64,000 nt of DNA, from positions 62,001-126,000 of the forward strand of contig PHBJ01000012.1 of NCBI GenBank assembly GCA_002840555.1, given 5' to 3'. Of this stretch, positions 60,031 to 64,000 are shown piece after piece. Within the stretch, counting starts at the first letter, position 1; each line of letters opens with the position of its first letter. The notes below the pieces were generated by a model that had not been told where the DNA came from, made no database searches, and worked only from the letters and a program-made list of their open reading frames with translations. A program made the position numbers and the translations under genes. The DNA comes from Deltaproteobacteria bacterium HGW-Deltaproteobacteria-13. Lineage in GTDB: Bacteria > Desulfobacterota > Syntrophia > Syntrophales > Smithellaceae.

Positions 60031-62443
60031 TTTTTTTTATTTTTTCCGGAATGAATTTTAGGAGGGTCTTCCATCGGGAAACTTTTTTTCCGGGTTGTTG
60101 TTCTTCATCGGAATAATAGCCGTAGCCGTAACCGTATCCATAACCGTATCCCTTGCCGTATCGGTAGTAACGGCCGCCATAGTATCCGTAGCTCTCGCCT
60201 TTGCCGGTCTTGTCATTGATCACTAGTCCGGCAACCGGGGCCTGGATGGAGGCCAGGGTCTCACGCATGTGCTGGGCCGCTTTGATGGGAACGCGTCCCG
60301 CTTCCATGATCAAAATGACGATGTCCGAAATCGTGGTCAGAACCGGGGCATCGGTGACGGCCAGAACCGGCGGGGCGTCGATAATGATATAGTCGTAGTT
60401 TTCCCGGTGCGTCAAAAGGAACCGGCGCATTGCCTCTGAGCCAAGAAGCTCCGAAGGGTTGGGCGGCGTTGTTCCGGCACTGATCAGGTCGAGGCCGGGA
60501 ATGCCCGTGTTGTGCTTGGCTTCCGCAAAAGTGATATCTCCGGTTAAAAGCTCGCTCAGGCCCGGAGTTTTGCTGTGGCTGAATTGTTTATGGAGTGAGG
60601 AACGGCGCAGATCGCAGTCTACGATAAGCACCCGCGCTCCTGTCTGGGAAAAGATGACCGCTGCATTGGAGGAAATGATACTTTTCCCTTCTCCCGGAAA
60701 GGAACTGGTGAATAGAATGATCTTCTTTTCTTTGTTAATGGCGGAAAAATGCAGGTTTGTGCGCAGTGAGCGGAATGCTTCGGCAACGGCGGACTTCGGT
60801 TCGCTGCGCGTGATCAGCGCCTCTGCTTTTCGGGCGCTTCCATTGAGCTTGGGGTCAGGGCCGGGAATGTGGGGGATAGTCGCCAGCAGCGGGAGGCCCA
60901 TGGCCCGCTTGGCCTCATCGGCGTTCTTAATGGTGTCATCAAGGTATTCCTGGAAAAAGGCAAGACCGATTCCCAGCGCCAGGCCGAAGATTAATCCCAG
61001 GAGAAGGTTTTGTGCCTTCTTGGGTTTAATCGGGGTGCCGGGAGTGATGGCCGGATCAACGATATCGATGTTGCTGATGGTGGAGGCTTTGGCAATGCGA
61101 GCTTCTTCGTGCTTCTGAAGCAGGAAGGTGTAGATGTCGGCGTTGACCTTGGAAACCCTGGTGAGACGCGCCAAATCGCGTTCCACATCAGGGAGCCTCC
61201 GCATTTGCTTTTCATAAACGGACAACTGCTGGGTGACATCTTTTTCCTGTCTGGTAAGATTAGTCAGTCCCGTTTCGTAGATGGCCAGCATCTTGTTCTG
61301 CACTTCTTCGATTTGACTCTGCGTGGCTTTTACAGTCTGATGCGCCTCAGTATATTCGGTCAGGAGCCCTTTCTTTTGCACTTCGAGCTCGGCCAGCTTT
61401 GCCGCCAGACCGGCCACAAGCGGATCATTCCTCATGATTCCCGGGGAGTATATGACTCCCTTCTTAATGGCTCTCTTGAGTGAATCGCGGGCAAACTCCA
61501 CCTGCTGCTTCTGGAGGGCGACCTCGGTCCGGCTCTTTTCCATTTCCGAGAGCTTGCCGATCAGCGCCGTGGCTTCGCCGTCGAGATTAATGACCCCGGC
61601 GGTGCTTTTATAGGTTTGGAGGTTCTTCTCGGAGTTGTCCAATTCTCCGCGCAACCCGTTCATTTGTTCATCGATGAAGGAGACGGTCCTGCTTGCCTCT
61701 TCGGTTTTGAAGACGACGGTCTGCTCCAGGTAGGCCAGGACAAGATTGTTGACGATATCCCGCGCCAGGACAGGGTCTGTGCTGGTGTAAGAAGCCCGGA
61801 TGATGCCGGTCTGCCTTCCCTGTTCGATTGCTTTGATGTTGTTACGCAGCCCGTCAACCACGTTGTCAAATGGCGCGAGCTCCAGTTGAAAGCTGTCGCC
61901 GATTTCACCTTTGAGGTCTGTGATGAGAAGGCTGAAGCCGTCTTTTTTCATGAGGACTCCGGCGTTGCCTTTTCCAATCAGGTCTCCATTGTCATCTTTC
62001 ACTTCGAACGTGTCGGCGGCGGTCATTTTGATCCGGTAAACCGGTTCTTTCGCGGTGGAGGCAAATTCGAGAATTTTGAACTTAAAACCGTCTGACTTTT
62101 TCGTGATCAGCCAGTTCAGATGCAGCCTCTCAACAACCTTCTCCGCGTTGGAGCGCGATTTGAATATTTCGATCTCCGCGTTGACAGGGTTGGTGGTGTT
62201 GAGCGAAAGTTCGCCCAGCAATTCTCCCTTACCCTTGACATCTTTGACGTGGAGGGAGGAGGAGGCTTCGTAAACCGGCTTCATGAGGAAGGTGTAAAGG
62301 GCAACCCCTATGAAGACGGCGCAAAGGGCCAGAAGAAATATCTTCCAACGCCGTATGATAACAGCTGCGTATTCGAAGAGATTGATTTCTTCTTCCTGAG
62401 GACGTGGTGAAGCGGACGGCTGCATATTGGATGTAGGGTTCAT
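60020..62443 (-). CDS. wzc: Polysaccharide co-polymerase / BY-kinase (Wzc-type)
   Basis: 807 residues. An N-terminal Wzz-type domain with two membrane helices (about 33-53 and 480-500) flanks a long coiled-coil periplasmic domain. The cytoplasmic kinase follows, with Walker A SFPGEGKS (near 585), Walker A' VLIVDCDLRR (near 615) and Walker B YDYIIIDAPP (near 690). The tail has a tyrosine cluster (GGRYYRYGKGYGYGYGYGYG type) for autophosphorylation. It determines polymer length with Wzy and is opposed by CpsB. The last codons KKRFK and TAA lie in a TTAAG repeat. Confidence 0.95.
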   Translation of the reverse strand: MNPTSNMQPSASPRPQEEEINLFEYAAVIIRRWKIFLLALCAVFIGVALYTFLMKPVYEASSSLHVKDVKGKGELLGELSLNTTNPVNAEIEIFKSRSNAEKVVERLHLNWLITKKSDGFKFKILEFASTAKEPVYRIKMTAADTFEVKDDNGDLIGKGNAGVLMKKDGFSLLITDLKGEIGDSFQLELAPFDNVVDGLRNNIKAIEQGRQTGIIRASYTSTDPVLARDIVNNLVLAYLEQTVVFKTEEASRTVSFIDEQMNGLRGELDNSEKNLQTYKSTAGVINLDGEATALIGKLSEMEKSRTEVALQKQQVEFARDSLKRAIKKGVIYSPGIMRNDPLVAGLAAKLAELEVQKKGLLTEYTEAHQTVKATQSQIEEVQNKMLAIYETGLTNLTRQEKDVTQQLSVYEKQMRRLPDVERDLARLTRVSKVNADIYTFLLQKHEEARIAKASTISNIDIVDPAITPGTPIKPKKAQNLLLGLIFGLALGIGLAFFQEYLDDTIKNADEAKRAMGLPLLATIPHIPGPDPKLNGSARKAEALITRSEPKSAVAEAFRSLRTNLHFSAINKEKKIILFTSSFPGEGKSIISSNAAVIFSQTGARVLIVDCDLRRSSLHKQFSHSKTPGLSELLTGDITFAEAKHNTGIPGLDLISAGTTPPNPSELLGSEAMRRFLLTHRENYDYIIIDAPPVLAVTDAPVLTTISDIVILIMEAGRVPIKAAQHMRETLASIQAPVAGLVINDKTGKGESYGYYGGRYYRYGKGYGYGYGYGYGYYSDEEQQPGKKVSRWKTLLKFIPEKIKKRFK

Positions 62444-62771
62444 AGTTTCCTTCCAAAAGAGTTAGTAGTTAAGTAAAATAAAAAAATAGTTTTAAGTAAT
62501 TAAGGGTTAAGTAGTTAAGTAAAAAAAGTTTTAAGTAATTAAGTAATTAAGTTTTAAGTAGTTAAGTAGCACCTTTGTCATTCCCGCATGGTTCTAGCGG
62601 GAATCCAGGAAAAGACAATACTGGATTGTCCAATCAAGTTGGACAATGACAGTTAAAGCTGTGAATCACATGTTAATATCCACCTCCGTCACTACGTGAC
62701 ACCTCCGCCAGCGGAGGATAAAAATGTTCTAGGTTCAATGTTCTAAGTACAATCTGTGAAAAGTGAAACTG
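62444..62771. repeat. 328-bp spacer between wzc and wza with A, C and REP elements
   Basis: TTAAGTAATTAAGGGTTAAG (62492-62511 area) and TTAAGTAATTAAGTTTTAAG type A tracts fill 62460-62570. Two REP units are at 62574-62651 (GTCATTCCCGCATGG...AATCCAGG and TTGTCCAATC...GACAATGAC). CTCCGCCAGCGGAG is a palindrome at about 62704. A B tract (GTTCTAGGTTCAATGTTCTA, 62725-62744) and C tract (GTGAAAAGTGAAACT) end at the Wza stop. Confidence 0.75.
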
Positions 62772-63920
62772 TTAATCTTTGAAAAGGTATTTAAGCTGAA
62801 CGAAGGGCGAAATGATTGCGCCAAACGCCTGCAATGTCGGCAAAATCTCGCTGACGGCTTCGTTCCAACTTGTCATCGCGCTCTTGGGTATGTAAATGAC
62901 GTCGCCTTCACAAAGTTCTATGGGAAGGGCTTCGCCCCGCGTGATCATATCAACATCGACCATCATCAATTGTCCACGGGTCGGTGAAAGGGAGCGGATG
63001 AGGAACACGCGCTTTGCATGATAGCCTATCTCCTGAAAGCCGGCTATCGCGATGGCTTGCAAAAGATTAAGACCCGACGACGGCAGCGGTATTGACATAC
63101 CGGTTTTTCCCGCCCCGAAAACCAGGACGACCTGATTTTTGTTGTCGGGCATAAAGATGGTATCACCCGGTTTCAACCAGATGTTTTGGGCCTGATCGGC
63201 CTTCATAAGCAATTCGTAAACATCTACGGGCAATACTTTTTTATTCCGGATAATCCTCGCGGATTTCGGATTGGCGGAAGAGATATCGTATCCGCCGCCC
63301 AGGGCAAGGCCCTGAAGCACATTAAATGGACGATCCATGTAGAAAACGCCGGTATTTCTAAATTGCCCCAGGATGTATAAAGGATAACTTTTGTATTCGG
63401 TCACTTCAACGACAACGGATGGCTCCTTCAGGTATTGCTTAAGGATTTCCTGTATATTATTCCGTATCTGAGGCAGGGTCAGCCCGCCCACCTTCACCAG
63501 TCCCAACGTCGGGATTTGGATATTTCCATTGCCGTCCACGCGGCTGCCGCGCTGTGTGCCAAAGGTGCTAATCTGTGTCGTGGAGGCGCTGAAAAGACCG
63601 GCGGAGTACTCAGGGTGATTGCTGACGGTGACCATGATGGTGTCGTTAGGACCGACAATATAATCGAGAGGCGGAGGAGGCTCCTGTAGGGTAGGGATGG
63701 TTACAGTCTCCATTTCAACAATGGCACTCCCCGCTTTAGCGTTAGAGGTTTGCCTCATGCCGGGTTTCTGCAAAGATGCCGGTGTTCCATTGCCGCTGAT
63801 TTCTTTTACATCGCCGGTAATCAGATCCTGATTCCGGGCGCAGCCGATCGGCAGCAATACGGTAATGATCAGCAATGGAACAAGTATGTATCTGTAAGTT
63901 TTGAATATTTTATCTTTCAT
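62772..63920 (-). CDS. wza: Polysaccharide export lipoprotein (Wza-type, SLBB)
   Basis: 382 residues from ATG 63920, which has GGAGG 4-5 nt upstream; the frame extends to 63947. A lipoprotein signal peptide with lipobox LPIGC gives an N-terminal cysteine. The poly-export domain (DYIVGPNDTIMVTVSNHPEY, then VDGNGNIQIPTLGLVKVGGL) and SLBB domains (FGAGKTGMSIPLPSSGLNLL) follow. It forms the outer-membrane channel that Wzc gates. It is the first gene seen of the leftward cluster; its promoter lies beyond 63,950. Confidence 0.93.
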   Translation of the reverse strand: MKDKIFKTYRYILVPLLIITVLLPIGCARNQDLITGDVKEISGNGTPASLQKPGMRQTSNAKAGSAIVEMETVTIPTLQEPPPPLDYIVGPNDTIMVTVSNHPEYSAGLFSASTTQISTFGTQRGSRVDGNGNIQIPTLGLVKVGGLTLPQIRNNIQEILKQYLKEPSVVVEVTEYKSYPLYILGQFRNTGVFYMDRPFNVLQGLALGGGYDISSANPKSARIIRNKKVLPVDVYELLMKADQAQNIWLKPGDTIFMPDNKNQVVLVFGAGKTGMSIPLPSSGLNLLQAIAIAGFQEIGYHAKRVFLIRSLSPTRGQLMMVDVDMITRGEALPIELCEGDVIYIPKSAMTSWNEAVSEILPTLQAFGAIISPFVQLKYLFKD

Positions 63921-63961
63921 AAACCTCCATTTTGCAAGTCGTTGCATAGCAAAAATTATTT

Positions 63962-64000
63962 AAAAAGAATAGTGTTAAGTAGTTAAGGGTTAAGTAATTA
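63962..64000. repeat. Family A tract at the window edge
   Basis: AGTGTTAAGTAGTTAAGGGT and TAAGTAATTA show that the repeat tracts continue past the window. Confidence 0.7.

Overview
The window looks like a chromosome segment of a Gram-negative anaerobe. The syntrophic Desulfobacterota (Syntrophus/Smithella-like) fit best. The evidence is lipid A-core and outer-membrane genes (kdsB, hldD, pldA, Wza), GatCAB, Tat, a complete ilv operon and dense palindromic repeats. The taxonomic placement is an inference from gene content and style; no rRNA or tRNA gene was seen.

Region 1 (1-31 kb) is mainly housekeeping. It holds the 3' part of smc, ftsY, a PPP-type phosphatase and ftcD on the plus strand. 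A leftward cluster follows: HDAC-like deacetylase, gatC, gatA, gatB, mtnA, a HAD phosphatase and a small membrane protein. Next come a plus-strand tatA-tatC-PBP1A block, a short membrane protein, a diguanylate cyclase, a GT-C-like membrane protein and a methyltransferase, then a leftward YitT protein. The ilvB-ilvN-ilvC-ilvD operon is preceded by a leader peptide rich in Val, Leu and Ile and by a textbook-like attenuator (20161-20422). A leftward group follows: a STAS-like protein, pldA, kdsB, hldD and pgeF. A rightward OmpW-like barrel gene ends the region.

Region 2 (32-64 kb) is a surface-polysaccharide locus. It has a UDP-HexNAc 6-dehydrogenase, WecA-, WecB- and WecG-like enzymes, a two-domain dehydrogenase, three GT4 glycosyltransferases, Wzy, a ferredoxin/F420-type protein, a serine acetyltransferase-like enzyme, Wzx and a pyruvyl transferase. 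It also has a WlbA-WlbB fusion, a CpsB-type phosphatase, a BY-kinase/Wzc and a Wza lipoprotein. Together these form a Wzx/Wzy-type pathway: an undecaprenyl-linked unit is started by WecA, built by the GTs, flipped by Wzx, polymerised by Wzy with length control by Wzc, and exported through Wza. Three AAA/DUF4143 ATPases, a frameshifted papain-like peptidase, a four-helix-bundle protein and a decayed antitoxin locus are scattered among them.

The most striking feature is repeat invasion. Three families of degenerate 7-8 bp tandem repeats (anchors TTAAG, GAAC and GTGAA, each followed by 2-3 variable bases) fill the spacers of 32-64 kb. They were not seen in 0-31 kb or in the 44.8-54.4 kb GT/Wzy/Wzx block. 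They overlap or abut the stop codons of about ten genes. They also lie inside reading frames in phase: in wecB, in the two-domain dehydrogenase, and as the linker that joins WlbA to WlbB. REP-like palindromes are also inserted in frame in two genes. A 154-bp direct repeat brackets one ATPase gene, and gene remnants bracket another. A separate 126-bp MITE-like element with 17-bp terminal inverted repeats occurs in region 1.
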